Positions 25,781 to 35,012 of a stretch of DNA of 64,000 nucleotides are shown here, in pieces. The notes under the pieces are model-generated. The model worked only from the letters and a program-made list of their open reading frames with translations, was not told where the DNA came from and did no database searches. The position numbers were made by a program, and so were the translations under genes. Positions within the stretch are counted from its first letter, which is position 1, and each line of letters begins with the position of its first letter. This DNA comes from Streptomyces sp. NBC_01314 (GTDB lineage: Bacteria > Actinomycetota > Actinomycetes > Streptomycetales > Streptomycetaceae), in the NCBI RefSeq assembly GCF_041435215.1, contig NZ_CP108394.1:5084001-5148000 (forward strand). The letters run 5' to 3'.

Positions 25781-27610
25781 TCAGGTGCGGGCCCCCAGGT
25801 GGCGTTCGGCGAAGTCCAGTTCCAGGCGGAGCTGTTTGATGCGTTCGTCGACGACCAGGGAGCCGTGGCCGGCGTCGTAGCGGTAGACCTCGTGGACGGC
25901 GGAGCGGGCGGCGAGCCGGCCGACGTAGTTGTCGATCTGGCGGATGGGGCAGCGGGGGTCGTTGACGCCTGCGGAGATGTAGACGGGGGCTTTCACCGCG
26001 TCGACGTACGTCAGGGGCGACGAGGCCTCGAAACGCTCGGGGACCTCCTCGGGCGTACCGCCCAGGAGGGTGCGGTCCATGGCCTTGAGCGCCTCCATCT
26101 CGTCGTGGTACGCGGTGACGTAGTCGGCGACAGGGACGGCGGCGATGCCGAGCTTCCAGGCGTCCGGCTCGGTGCCGAGGCCGAGGAGGGTGAGGTAGCC
26201 GCCCCAGGAGCCGCCGGTGAGGACGAGCCGGTCCGGGTCGGCGAAACCGGAGGTCACCGCCCACTCCCGGACCGCCGCGATGTCCTCCAGCTCGATCAGG
26301 CCGACCCGGTGCTTGAGGGCGTCGGTCCAGGCGCGGCCGTAGCCCGTGGAGCCCCGGTAGTTGATACGGATCACCGCGTACCCGTGGTCCAGCCAGGCGG
26401 CCGGTCCTGCCGCGAAGGCGTCGCTGTCGTGCCAGGTCGGGCCGCCGTGGATGTCGAAGACGGTCGGGTACGGGCCGGAGGCTCCCGCCGGGCGCTGGAC
26501 GAGGGCGTGGACGCGGCCGCCCGGTGTGTCCACCCACACGTCCTCCACCGCCACCGAGCCGGGGGACTTCGGACCCGGTGGGTCAAGGACCACCTCGCCC
26601 GTGGTGGAGCGGACGACCGGCGGTTCGGCGGCCGAGGACCACAGGTACTCGATACTGCCGTCGGGGCGGGCCGTGGCCCCGGAGACGGTGCCTCGCGGGG
26701 TGTCCACGCGCTCCAGGGCTCGGGACGCCAGGTCGTAGCGGAACAGCTCGCTGCGGGCCTCGAAGCTGTGGGCGACGAGCAGGTCGGAGCCGTCCGGATA
26801 CCACTCGGCGCTCAGGTCGCCCTCCAGCCGGCCGGAGAGTCCGAGGTCGGTCTCCTCGCCGGAGGCCACGTCCCAGACGAGCGGCTCCCAGCGACCGCCC
26901 CGCTGATGGCCGATGAGCAGCCGGGTGTCGCCCTCGACGGGGGCGAAACCCAGCACCTCCAGGCCCAGTTCGACCGTGCCGCCCTTGGTGTCGTCGAGCT
27001 CGGCGACCGTCGTGCCGTCCGCCCGGACCACGCGCAGCGCCGAGTGCATCGCGTCGCCGTGCTCGGTGTGCTCGATCGCGATCAGCGAGCCGTCGTGCGA
27101 GAGGTCGCCGACGCCGGCCGACTCACGGTGGCGGTAGATCTCGACGGGGGCCTCGCCCTGCCGGGACAGATGGATCGTGGAGCCGTCCTCGTCCGTGGAG
27201 CGGCCGACGATCGCCGTACGGCCGTCGCGGCCGAGGGCCAGGCCCGCCGGGTACGACGGGTCCAGACCCGGGGATCCCTCCTCGTCCGGGCCGCCGTGGA
27301 ACGGCTGGCGGCGCCAGACGCCGAACTCGTCGCCGTCCTTGTCGTCGAACCACCAGATCCACTCGCCGTCGGGCGAGAGCACGCCGTCCGTCGTGCCGTT
27401 GGCCCGGTTCGTGGCCTGGCGCTGCTCGCCGGTGGCGCGGTCCCATGCGTACAACTCGTACGTGCCCGTGGCGTTCGAGACGAACAGCGAGCGGTGCGGT
27501 GCGTCCTCCGCCCAGTCCGGCAGGGACACCCTCGGCGCCCGGAACCTCTTCTCCCAGTCGGGCATGGACCCGCTCTGCTGCTGCGGGGTGGACCCGTTGC
27601 TCTCAGTCAT
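25781..27610 (-). CDS. S9 family peptidase (prolyl oligopeptidase/acylaminoacyl-peptidase type)
   Basis: A 609-residue protein. The N-terminal 350 residues form a beta-propeller with WD-like strands (VLSPDGEWIWWFDDKDGDE). The C-terminal alpha/beta-hydrolase domain has the nucleophile serine in LTGGSWGGYLT, the acid in GVNDPRCP and the histidine in YDAGHGSL. It cleaves short peptides in the cytoplasm; there is no signal peptide. The ATG MTESNG at 27610 is used; MPDWEKRF, 23 codons in, is an alternative. It stands alone on the minus strand. Confidence 0.92.
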   Translation of the reverse strand: MTESNGSTPQQQSGSMPDWEKRFRAPRVSLPDWAEDAPHRSLFVSNATGTYELYAWDRATGEQRQATNRANGTTDGVLSPDGEWIWWFDDKDGDEFGVWRRQPFHGGPDEEGSPGLDPSYPAGLALGRDGRTAIVGRSTDEDGSTIHLSRQGEAPVEIYRHRESAGVGDLSHDGSLIAIEHTEHGDAMHSALRVVRADGTTVAELDDTKGGTVELGLEVLGFAPVEGDTRLLIGHQRGGRWEPLVWDVASGEETDLGLSGRLEGDLSAEWYPDGSDLLVAHSFEARSELFRYDLASRALERVDTPRGTVSGATARPDGSIEYLWSSAAEPPVVRSTTGEVVLDPPGPKSPGSVAVEDVWVDTPGGRVHALVQRPAGASGPYPTVFDIHGGPTWHDSDAFAAGPAAWLDHGYAVIRINYRGSTGYGRAWTDALKHRVGLIELEDIAAVREWAVTSGFADPDRLVLTGGSWGGYLTLLGLGTEPDAWKLGIAAVPVADYVTAYHDEMEALKAMDRTLLGGTPEEVPERFEASSPLTYVDAVKAPVYISAGVNDPRCPIRQIDNYVGRLAARSAVHEVYRYDAGHGSLVVDERIKQLRLELDFAERHLGART

Positions 27611-27730
27611 GGCCCCATACTGCCCCGCCCGCACGACAATGTGCCGCCGAGGCCCCCGGCCTGTGGATAACTTCGGCTCCCGTCGGGTTCCTCCGGGCCG
27701 ATTGTCAGTGGCCGGGTGCAGACTCGCCGC

Positions 27731-28159
27731 ATGACCTCAACGACGTCAACGACCGATCTGCGCCGGACCGTCGAGCGTTTCTGGGCCGCCACCGAAAGCC
27801 GGGACTGGACCGCGTTCGCCGAGACGCTGGCGGAGGACGTCGTGTACGAGCTGCCGCAGACGCGGGAGCGGATACGGGGCAGGGAGCGGTATGTGGAGTT
27901 CAACCGGGAGTATCCGGGCGACTGGCACGCCCGGGTCGAGCGGATCGTCGCGGAGCCGGGGCGGGCGGGGGACTCCGAGCAGTCGGGACGACCGGGGCAG
28001 GTCGTCAGCTGGACGCACGTCACCATGGGGCAGGAGGAGATGCACGCGATCTCCTTCTTCACGGGGGACGCGGACGGCCGGATAGCCGCCGTCACCGACT
28101 TCTGGCCCGAACCGTACGAGCCACCGGCCGGGCGAGTGCACCTCGTCGAGCGGTACTGA
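27731..28159 (+). CDS. SnoaL/NTF2-like protein
   Basis: A 142-residue NTF2-fold protein: LRRTVERFWAATESRDWTAFAETLAEDVVYELP is the usual first helix and strand, followed by GRERYVEFNREYP and a final VTDFWPEPYEPP. Members include ketosteroid-isomerase-like enzymes and many of unknown role. The ATG at 27731 is preferred over a GTG at 27716. It is divergent from the S9 peptidase and 74 bases upstream of the SURF1 gene. Confidence 0.85.
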   Translation: MTSTTSTTDLRRTVERFWAATESRDWTAFAETLAEDVVYELPQTRERIRGRERYVEFNREYPGDWHARVERIVAEPGRAGDSEQSGRPGQVVSWTHVTMGQEEMHAISFFTGDADGRIAAVTDFWPEPYEPPAGRVHLVERY

Positions 28160-28233
28160 GCGGCGGGCCGCACGGGCCGCGCGGGCCGACCCCGCAGCCG
28201 GGCGCGCGGCGCGGGCACCGTACGGTGGAAGGC

Positions 28234-29073
28234 GTGTACCGGTTTCTGCTGACGCCCCGATGGTGGGGGATCAACGTCTTCGTGCTGCTCGCCATCCCCT
28301 TCTGCGTGTTCATGGGATCGTGGCAGCTGAGCCGGTTCGAGGGCCGGATGCAGGACCATCGTGCGGCGACCGAGCGGATCGACCCGGCGGACCGGGCCCC
28401 GGCCCGCCCGCTGGACGAGCTGCTGCCGGTGGACAAGGAGACCTCGGGCGAGCTGGCCACCGTGACCGGACGGTACGGCGAGCAGCTCCTCGTGCCGAAC
28501 CGCGAGGTGGACGGCAGGAACGGCTTCTACGTGCTGACACTGCTGCGCACCGACGAGGACAAGGCCCTGCCCGTCGTACGGGGCTGGCTGCCCGGCTCCG
28601 CGGACCCCGACCGCACCCCGGCCGCGCCCTCCGGCGAGGTCACCGTCACCGGTTCGCTGCAGGCGGGCGAGACCCCGGGGTCGAACGGTGTGCCCGTCCA
28701 GGGCGGGCTCCCGGCCGGGCAGACCTCGGCGATCAGCGCGGCGACGCTGGTGAACCTCGTGCCGGACGACCTGTACGACGCCTGGATCACTCTCGACAAG
28801 GCCGACTCGGGCATGAAGGCCGTGCCCGCGACGACGCCGCAGGACACCGGGCTCGACCTCAAGGCCTTCCAGAACCTCGGCTACACCGGCGAGTGGTTCG
28901 TCTTCGCCGGCTTCGTCGTCTTCATGTGGTTCCGCCTGGTCCGCCGCGAGGTCGAGTTCATCCGGGACGCGGAACTGGGCCTGGGCCAGGACACCGACCG
29001 GCCGGGCGAGAACGGGCCGCAAGAAGGCCGCCCGGACGAGGCCCTCTCCCGGGAAGCCGAGCCGGCGAAGTAG
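28234..29073 (+). CDS. SURF1-family cytochrome oxidase assembly protein
   Basis: A 279-residue membrane protein with one helix at each end (WGINVFVLLAIPFCVFMGSWQL near 10-32 and WFVFAGFVVFMWFRLV near 225-240) and a large extracytoplasmic domain between. This is the SURF1/Shy1 layout, with GSWQLSRFEGR at the N-terminus and VVRGWLPG in the centre. It helps assemble the haem-copper cytochrome c oxidase. The start is GTG, with another GTG nine bases upstream. The C-terminal 35 residues are charged and cytoplasmic. Confidence 0.9.
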   Translation: MYRFLLTPRWWGINVFVLLAIPFCVFMGSWQLSRFEGRMQDHRAATERIDPADRAPARPLDELLPVDKETSGELATVTGRYGEQLLVPNREVDGRNGFYVLTLLRTDEDKALPVVRGWLPGSADPDRTPAAPSGEVTVTGSLQAGETPGSNGVPVQGGLPAGQTSAISAATLVNLVPDDLYDAWITLDKADSGMKAVPATTPQDTGLDLKAFQNLGYTGEWFVFAGFVVFMWFRLVRREVEFIRDAELGLGQDTDRPGENGPQEGRPDEALSREAEPAK

Positions 29074-29208
29074 GACCGGCGAACCACCGCGCGCCACCCG
29101 AACCACCGCGCGAAGTCGGAACCATCACGCGTCACCGGAACCGCCGCGCATCGCCGTACCCCGGCGAGCACCGCGCGGTCGGCGGTGCTCCCCCGGGGGC
29201 GCTCTCGG

Positions 29209-30879
29209 TCAGGCGCCTGCCATCAGGCCCGTGCGGTAGACCACGCCCGCGCAGGCGTTGCTGACGGCTGTCGTGAAGGTGGCGATGCCGCCCTCGGTGG
29301 TGTGGGAGACGAGGACGCTGCCGTCGATGACGCCGTCCTCGGTGAAGAGCTGGGTGGAGACGGAGTTGGAGCCGTCGGTGGTGGTGCCGGGGGTCGCCTC
29401 CCCCGTGGGCGTCGGGTCCGGTGACGGGTCCGTGCCGCCGGTGCCGCCGCCATCGGTCGTGCCGCCGCTGGTGGTGGGGCAGGGCTCGGAAGGCACCCAG
29501 GCGAACTGCACCTCGTACGCGGCTCCCGGCGCCAGCATCAGCTGCGTCAGGGACAGTGACGGGTCGGGCAGTCCGGCCGCCACGTCGCCCGCGACATGGT
29601 TCGCCACGGTGATCTTCGCTTGATCCGCGGCACCCTGCGCGGTGGTGTTCACGCTGCCCGCGCCGCTGACCGTACAGCTCGTGCCGGAGATGTTGGAGAC
29701 GCGGAACGTGCCGTAGACGGCGCCGCCGGAGTCCGGTGACATCACGCTGGCGCCGCCGCCGAGCTGGGCCGACGTGCACAGGGCGGAGGCATTGGTAGTG
29801 GGCGTCGGCTGGGCGCCGCCCGTGGAGCCGTTGCTCTGGCCCTTGCCCTTGTCGCCCTTGCTCTTGCCGGTGTCCTTGCCGGAGCCCTTGGAACCGCCGG
29901 AGGAACCGCCCGACGAGCCACCCCCGCCGGTCTGCCCCTTGGACTGGCCCGCGCTCCCCTGCGTGTGCGAGCCGTTGCCCATGTTGGAGGTGTTGAGGTC
30001 GGAGCCGGTGGAGTTGGAGACGTGGACGAGGGCGGGGATCGCCGTGCCGATGAAGAGCGCGGCGGCGGCCATACCGACGACGGCCTGCCGCTTGCGCGCC
30101 CGCCTCGCCGGTACCGCCCGCCGCAGGTGCTCCAGCGTGCCGTCCCTGGGCTCGATCTCCGACACCGCGAGCTGCAGCAGATTGCGCAGCACCAGCTCGT
30201 CGTCCGGCTCGAACCCGCCGGTCCCCTTCGGCCCGGAGCCGTTCGAACCCGAGCCGCCGGAACCCTCACCGCCCGACCCCAGGCCCGCCGAGCCCAGCGC
30301 ACCGAAGCGCGGCCCGTCGCCATCCGGCTCGGCCGCACCCGAGATGCCCTCGGGCGAGGAGCCCTTGGACGAGGAGTCCTCGGACGAGGAACCCGCCTCT
30401 GAGGGGTCCGCACCCAAGTCGTCCGCATCCGGATCGAGGTCAGCCGAATTCAGGTCGCCCGACCGCGAGTCGCCCGAGTCGTCCGAAGGCACGTCGTCCG
30501 AAGGCTGGTGCTCCGAAGGCTGGTGCTCCGAAGGCACGTCGTCCGAAGGCTGGCCCTCCGAACGCGAGTCGTTCGACCGCGCGTCGTCCGGCGAGCGGCC
30601 TTCGAGATGCCGGCCCTTGGGGTGGGGGCCTTGTTCTGCGGGGCCGTGATTCACAGTTCCGTTCCCAGCGTGCGATTGCGTTTCTTCGTGCTCTTCGAGC
30701 CCGCGCCCCCCGACGCGCCCGTCCGGCCCGCGCTCATCGGCGCGTTCGTCCCCGCGCGCATCGGCGCGTTCGTCGTCGTCCCGGCGTCCCCAGGAGGCAC
30801 GCCTCCGGGCGCCGAGGTCATCCCGCCCGTCCCGCCCGTCGCGCGTGTCGGATCCGTCGTCCCTGCCGTGCGTGCTCAT
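29209..30879 (-). CDS. Large disordered single-pass membrane protein, candidate anti-sigma partner
   Basis: A 556-residue protein. Residues 1-220 are disordered and highly charged or Ser/Asp-rich with short repeats (PSEHQPSEHQPSDDVPSDD). A helical segment LRNLLQLAVSEIEPRDGTLEHLRRAVPARRARKR follows, then one membrane helix (VVGMAAAALFIGTAIPALVHV near 270-290), a Gly/Ser/Lys linker and a C-terminal DUF4232-like domain with paired cysteines. The start overlaps the sigma factor stop by four bases, so the two are co-translated. This arrangement suggests a sigma-regulating membrane sensor, but no zinc anti-sigma motif is visible. Confidence 0.8.
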   Translation of the reverse strand: MSTHGRDDGSDTRDGRDGRDDLGARRRASWGRRDDDERADARGDERADERGPDGRVGGRGLEEHEETQSHAGNGTVNHGPAEQGPHPKGRHLEGRSPDDARSNDSRSEGQPSDDVPSEHQPSEHQPSDDVPSDDSGDSRSGDLNSADLDPDADDLGADPSEAGSSSEDSSSKGSSPEGISGAAEPDGDGPRFGALGSAGLGSGGEGSGGSGSNGSGPKGTGGFEPDDELVLRNLLQLAVSEIEPRDGTLEHLRRAVPARRARKRQAVVGMAAAALFIGTAIPALVHVSNSTGSDLNTSNMGNGSHTQGSAGQSKGQTGGGGSSGGSSGGSKGSGKDTGKSKGDKGKGQSNGSTGGAQPTPTTNASALCTSAQLGGGASVMSPDSGGAVYGTFRVSNISGTSCTVSGAGSVNTTAQGAADQAKITVANHVAGDVAAGLPDPSLSLTQLMLAPGAAYEVQFAWVPSEPCPTTSGGTTDGGGTGGTDPSPDPTPTGEATPGTTTDGSNSVSTQLFTEDGVIDGSVLVSHTTEGGIATFTTAVSNACAGVVYRTGLMAGA

Positions 30880-31550
30880 GCCGACGCCTCCATGGCGACG
30901 CGCAGTGCCGCGATGCCGCGGGAACCGTACGCCTTGACCGAGCCCAGCGATATGCCGAGGGTCTCGGCAACCTGGGCCTCGGTCATGTCGGCGAAGTAGC
31001 GCAGTACGAGAACCTCGCGCTGGCGGCGCTGCAGCCCCTTCATCGCCTTGATGAGGGAGTCGCGCTCCAGCAGGTCGTACGCGCCCTCCTCCGCGCTCGC
31101 CATGTCGGGCATCGGCTTCGACAGCAGCTTCAGGCCGAGGATGCGGCGGCGCAGGGCGGAACGCGAGAGGTTCACGACCGTCTGGCGCAGGTAGGCGAGC
31201 GTCTTCTCCGGTTCACGGACGCGCTTGCGCGCCGAGTGCACACGGATGAACGCTTCCTGGACGACGTCCTCACAGGAGGCGGTGTCGTCGAGGAGGAGCG
31301 CCGCGAGTCCGAGAAGCGAGCGGTAGTGGGCGCGATAGGTCTCGGTGAGATGGTCGACCGTCGTGCCGGAGGCCGGCACCGTCGTGTCGTCCGCGCCGTC
31401 GCGCTGATTGGGTATGCGGGTCGGCCGCGCCGCAGGCATCGGCGCGATCACCGGCATGCCGCCGGCCGAACCGGGCAAGCGGGGACGGCGGGGTGGACGA
31501 AGGGCGGTGCCCCTCGTCTGTACCGCGGTGAATTCGAGTACCTCTGCCAC
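30876..31550 (-). CDS. SigE-family ECF-type sigma factor
   Basis: A 224-residue sigma factor. Region 2: YRAHYRSLLGLAALLLDDTASCEDVVQEAFIRVH; region 4: LQRRQREVLVLRYFADMTEAQVAETLGISLGSVKAYGSRGIAALR. These match the actinobacterial SigE70 group. The first 60 residues are not conserved-looking; the GTG at 31550 is used but an internal ATG (MPVIAPMP, codon 32) is plausible. It is co-translated with the disordered membrane protein. It lies downstream of asd on the same strand, separated by a 645-base gap. Confidence 0.92.
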   Translation of the reverse strand: MAEVLEFTAVQTRGTALRPPRRPRLPGSAGGMPVIAPMPAARPTRIPNQRDGADDTTVPASGTTVDHLTETYRAHYRSLLGLAALLLDDTASCEDVVQEAFIRVHSARKRVREPEKTLAYLRQTVVNLSRSALRRRILGLKLLSKPMPDMASAEEGAYDLLERDSLIKAMKGLQRRQREVLVLRYFADMTEAQVAETLGISLGSVKAYGSRGIAALRVAMEASA

Positions 31551-32022
31551 GCCTGTTGGACCCGCATCCCCCCGTTGAGGTTGTACGCCGCAGGCATCTC
31601 TTTTGCGTCGGACCGCACGCGTGTCCGCATGACACCTGCGTGGGTCGGTGCGGCAGACGCGCCCCGCGGCACGCTGCGCTCAGCTGTCGGTACGGCCCGC
31701 CGAACACCGGACAGCACGTCGAACGCCCTCATGCGTACCAGCTCTTCCCCTATGCCCCAAGTTTTGGCGCCCAGCCCCGCCGAAGGGCGCCCGTGAAAGA
31801 CGCTCCCCGTCCGCGCGCGGTTGCGGCGGACGGGGAGAAAAAATCCTCGATCACCGGGAGGCCTGAATCAACCCGGAGATCCGACGACGGCACGGCCGGA
31901 AATTCTCCGCCCACCGAACCGTCGACTCGAAGAACTTACACGCCACGAGGGGCTGCGCCGCTTTCGCCGGGTGCCCAGGGGGTCGGGGGGCGGGTTCGTC
32001 GGCGGGTGCGGGTCCGGTGGGG
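31551..32022. other. Intergenic region with a strong hairpin
   Basis: No gene is visible. A perfect 12-base-pair stem (CTCCCCGTCCGC at 31803-31814, GCGGACGGGGAG at 31826-31837) is followed on the plus strand by six A residues. A low-GC stretch lies at 31,835-31,945. The sigma factor promoter should lie here. Confidence 0.6.
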
Positions 32023-32157
32023 GCTGGTCGCGCAGTTCCCCGCGCCCCTGAAAAGCAGGGGCTGCGCCCCGTGCTTTTCAGGCCCGCAGGGCCGTGGTCT
32101 TTCAGGCCCGCAAGGGCCTGGTCTTTCAGGGGCGCGGGGAACTGCGCGAGCAACCAC
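32023..32157. repeat. Compound inverted copy of the dispersed repeat
   Basis: A forward copy (core at 32029-32053) and an exact 25-base inverted copy (32124-32148) of the dispersed repeat face each other. Between them are nested stems, including CCTGAAAAGCA paired with TGCTTTTCAGG. The element lies 39 bases after the asd stop and may act as its terminator. Confidence 0.9.
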
Positions 32158-32195
32158 GAACCACCCGCACCCTCCGACGCACCCGAACCCCCGAG

Positions 32196-33332
32196 CTAGC
32201 GAGCGCCCGACCCCACACCCTCCGCCGCCACCAGCTCCGCGATCTGCGCCGTGTTCAGGGCGGAGCCCTTCCGCAGGTTGTCCCCGCAGACGAAAAGCTC
32301 CAGCGCCGTCGGATCGTCCAGGGCCCGGCGTACGCGCCCCACCCACGTCGGGTCGGTGCCGACCACGTCCGCGGGGGTGGGGAACTCGCCCGCGGCCGGG
32401 TCGTCGCAGAGGACGACCCCCGGGGCCGTGGCGAGGATCTCGCGCGCCTTGGCGACCGTGACCTCGCCCTCGAAGCGGGCGTGCAGGGTGAGGGAGTGCG
32501 TGGTGACGACCGGCACCCGTACGCAGGTCACGGCGACCGGCAGCTTAGGCAGTCCGAGGATCTTGCGGGACTCGTCCCGGACCTTCATCTCCTCCGAGGA
32601 CCAGCCGTCCGCGCGGAGCGACCCGGCCCACGGCACCACGTTCAGCGCCACCGGTTCCGGGAACGGCCCGGTGTTGTCGCCCACGGCCCGCCGCACGTCA
32701 CCGGGCCTGGTCCCCAGTTCCGTACCGGCGACGAGGGCGATCTGCTGCCGCAGGGTCTCCACGCCGGCCCGTCCCGCGCCGCTGACCGCCTGGTACGAGG
32801 AGGCCACCAGCTCGCGCAGCCCGAACTCGGCGTGCAGCGCGCCGAGCGCCACGATCATGGAGAGGGTCGTGCAGTTGGGGTTGGCGATGATCCCGCGCGG
32901 CCGGACGCGGGCGGCGTGCGGATTGACCTCGGGGACGACGAGGGGCACCTCCGGGTCCATCCGGAAGGCGCCCGAGTTGTCCACCACGACCGCGCCCTTG
33001 GAGACGGCGATCGGCGCCCAGTGCGCCGCGACCTCGTCCGGTACGTCGAACATGGCGACGTCGACCCCGTCGAAGGCCTCCTCCGACAGGGCCGTCACCT
33101 CGATCTGTTCCCCGCGCACGGCCAGCTTGCGGCCGGCCGAGCGCGGAGAGGCGATCAGACGGATCTCGCCCCAGATGTCGGCCCGGTGGGACAGGATCTG
33201 GAGCATGACCGTGCCGACGGCACCGGTCGCGCCCACGACCGCGAGCGTCGGCCGACCGGCACGCCCGGCCCGCCCGGCATCGACGGCCCTCAACGACCGA
33301 AGCCGCCGTCGCACCGGCAGCCTGAGCCGCAC
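32196..33332 (-). CDS. asd: Aspartate-semialdehyde dehydrogenase
   Basis: A 378-residue enzyme with the NADP site [15 protein letters not shown], the active-site cysteine in [10 protein letters not shown] and the [12 protein letters not shown] segment. It reduces aspartyl phosphate to the semialdehyde for lysine, diaminopimelate, threonine and methionine synthesis. It follows the aspartokinase gene by 46 bases, the usual order in Streptomyces. The N-terminus is about 25 residues longer than the fold requires; GTG at 33314 is another possible start. An 18-base tandem repeat lies at the intergenic junction. Confidence 0.93.
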   Translation of the reverse strand: MRLRLPVRRRLRSLRAVDAGRAGRAGRPTLAVVGATGAVGTVMLQILSHRADIWGEIRLIASPRSAGRKLAVRGEQIEVTALSEEAFDGVDVAMFDVPDEVAAHWAPIAVSKGAVVVDNSGAFRMDPEVPLVVPEVNPHAARVRPRGIIANPNCTTLSMIVALGALHAEFGLRELVASSYQAVSGAGRAGVETLRQQIALVAGTELGTRPGDVRRAVGDNTGPFPEPVALNVVPWAGSLRADGWSSEEMKVRDESRKILGLPKLPVAVTCVRVPVVTTHSLTLHARFEGEVTVAKAREILATAPGVVLCDDPAAGEFPTPADVVGTDPTWVGRVRRALDDPTALELFVCGDNLRKGSALNTAQIAELVAAEGVGSGAR

Positions 33333-33366
33333 GAGCCGTGAGAACCGTACGAGCCGTGAGAACCGC
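33331..33366. repeat. 18-base direct repeat between ask and asd
   Basis: Two adjacent copies of ACGAGCCGTGAGAACCGY differing only at the last base. The repeat covers the likely ribosome-binding region of asd. Confidence 0.9.
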
Positions 33367-33378
33367 GTGAGCGGGCCG

Positions 33379-34659
33379 TCATCGTCCGGTACCCCCGTAG
33401 ACGACGGCCTCGTCGCTGTCGGAGTCGAGTCCGAAGGCGGTGTGCACTGCGCGCACGGCCTCCGGCACGTCGTCGGCGCGGGTGACGACCGAGATGCGGA
33501 TCTCGGAGGTCGAGATGAGCTCGATGTTCACGCCGGCGTCGGACAGCGCCTCGAAGAAGGAGGCGGTGACGCCCGGGTTGGTCTTCATGCCCGCGCCGAC
33601 CAGGGAGATCTTGCCGATCTGGTCGTCGTAGCGCAGCGAGTCGAAGCCGATGCCCGCCTTGTTCTTCTCCAGGGCGGCGATGGCCTTGCGGCCCTCGGTC
33701 TTGGGAAGGGTGAAGGAGATGTCCGTCAGACCGGTCGTCACGGCCGAGACGTTCTGCACGACCATGTCGATGTTGACCTCGGCGTCCGCGATGGCGCGGA
33801 AGATCGCGGCGGCCTCGCCCGGCTTGTCCGGGACGCCGACGACCGTGACCTTGGCCTCGGAGACGTCGTGGGCGACTCCGGAGATGATGGCGTGCTCCAC
33901 CTTGTGGTCCCCTTGCGACTCTGGCTTCTCGTTGCTGACCCAGGTGCCCGGCAGTCCGGAGAAGGACGAGCGGACGTGGATCGGGATGTTGTAGCGGCGG
34001 GCGTACTCGACACAGCGGTGGAGCAGCACCTTCGAACCGGACGCCGCCAGTTCGAGCATGTCCTCGGAGGAGATCCAGTCGATCTTCTTCGCCTTCTTCA
34101 CGACCCGCGGGTCGGCGGTGAAGACGCCGTCGACGTCGGTGTAGATCTCACAGACCTCGGCCTCCAGCGCGGCGGCCAGCGCGACGGCGGTCGTGTCCGA
34201 CCCGCCGCGACCGAGGGTCGTGATGTCCTTCTTGTCCGCGCTGACGCCCTGGAACCCGGCGACGATGGCGATGTTGCCCTCGTCCAGCGCCGTACGGATC
34301 CGGCCGGGCGTGACGTCGATGATCCGGGCTTTGTTGTGGACCGAGTCGGTGATGACACCTGCCTGGCTGCCGGTGAACGACTGGGCCTCGTGGCCCAGGT
34401 TTTTGATCGCCATGGCCAGCAGCGCCATGGAGATCCGCTCTCCGGCGGTCAGCAGCATGTCGAACTCACGCCCGGCAGGCATCGGTGACACCTGCTCGGC
34501 GAGATCGATCAGCTCGTCCGTCGTGTCGCCCATCGCGGAAACGACGACGACCACTTGGTGGCCGTTCTTCTTCGCTTCCACGATCCGCTTGGCGACGCGC
34601 TTGATGCCCTCGGCATCGGCTACGGAGGAGCCTCCGTACTTCTGCACGACAAGGCCCAC
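33379..34659 (-). CDS. ask: Aspartokinase with internal beta-subunit start
   Basis: A 426-residue kinase: [16 protein letters not shown] at the N-terminus, [13 protein letters not shown] in the catalytic domain, and two C-terminal ACT domains ([17 protein letters not shown] and [14 protein letters not shown]). It phosphorylates aspartate and should be feedback-inhibited by lysine plus threonine. GTG at 34659 has GAGGAG five bases upstream. A second GTG at 33900 ([12 protein letters not shown]) with AAGGGGA upstream would give a 173-residue beta subunit, as known for the Corynebacterium enzyme. It forms an operon with asd. Confidence 0.95.
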   Translation of the reverse strand: MGLVVQKYGGSSVADAEGIKRVAKRIVEAKKNGHQVVVVVSAMGDTTDELIDLAEQVSPMPAGREFDMLLTAGERISMALLAMAIKNLGHEAQSFTGSQAGVITDSVHNKARIIDVTPGRIRTALDEGNIAIVAGFQGVSADKKDITTLGRGGSDTTAVALAAALEAEVCEIYTDVDGVFTADPRVVKKAKKIDWISSEDMLELAASGSKVLLHRCVEYARRYNIPIHVRSSFSGLPGTWVSNEKPESQGDHKVEHAIISGVAHDVSEAKVTVVGVPDKPGEAAAIFRAIADAEVNIDMVVQNVSAVTTGLTDISFTLPKTEGRKAIAALEKNKAGIGFDSLRYDDQIGKISLVGAGMKTNPGVTASFFEALSDAGVNIELISTSEIRISVVTRADDVPEAVRAVHTAFGLDSDSDEAVVYGGTGR

Positions 34660-34702
34660 GTGCGCTCCTCGCTCCGTTTCAGTCCCTAATATCCGCACCT
34701 AC

Positions 34703-34730
34703 ACACATATGCATACGTTTTCATATGTGT
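34703..34730. promoter_or_regulatory. AT-rich inverted repeat upstream of ask
   Basis: Arms ACACATATG and CATATGTGT match exactly across a 10-base spacer, and CATACGT occurs in the spacer and again just after the right arm. The element lies 44 bases before the ask start and looks like an operator. Confidence 0.65.
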
Positions 34731-35012
34731 TCATACGTGCTGCGGCGGTCGGCTCAGTCTATCGAGCGGCCGAAATTCCCTTCCCTGGTATCGCATGGTG
34801 AGATGTCCCGCTCACCTTTTGATCACCTGGGATTTCTCCGGCCCTTCCACCGGTTTCACCCCGGCTTGTCGCCCGGACCTTCGACCGCTCCGGGAACGTC
34901 TCTGCCCAGGTCACCGCCGAACAGTCGGCGCGGACGGGGAAAAGTGCCTGGAGTCACACCGAGGGCGCCCGCGCCGACGAAACGCCAACTTTCAAGCACT
35001 AAGGTCGTGGCC

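Noticed and set aside
33301..33378. Repeat between ask and asd as an attenuator
   Set aside because: The two 18-base copies are direct, not inverted, and form no stable stem.
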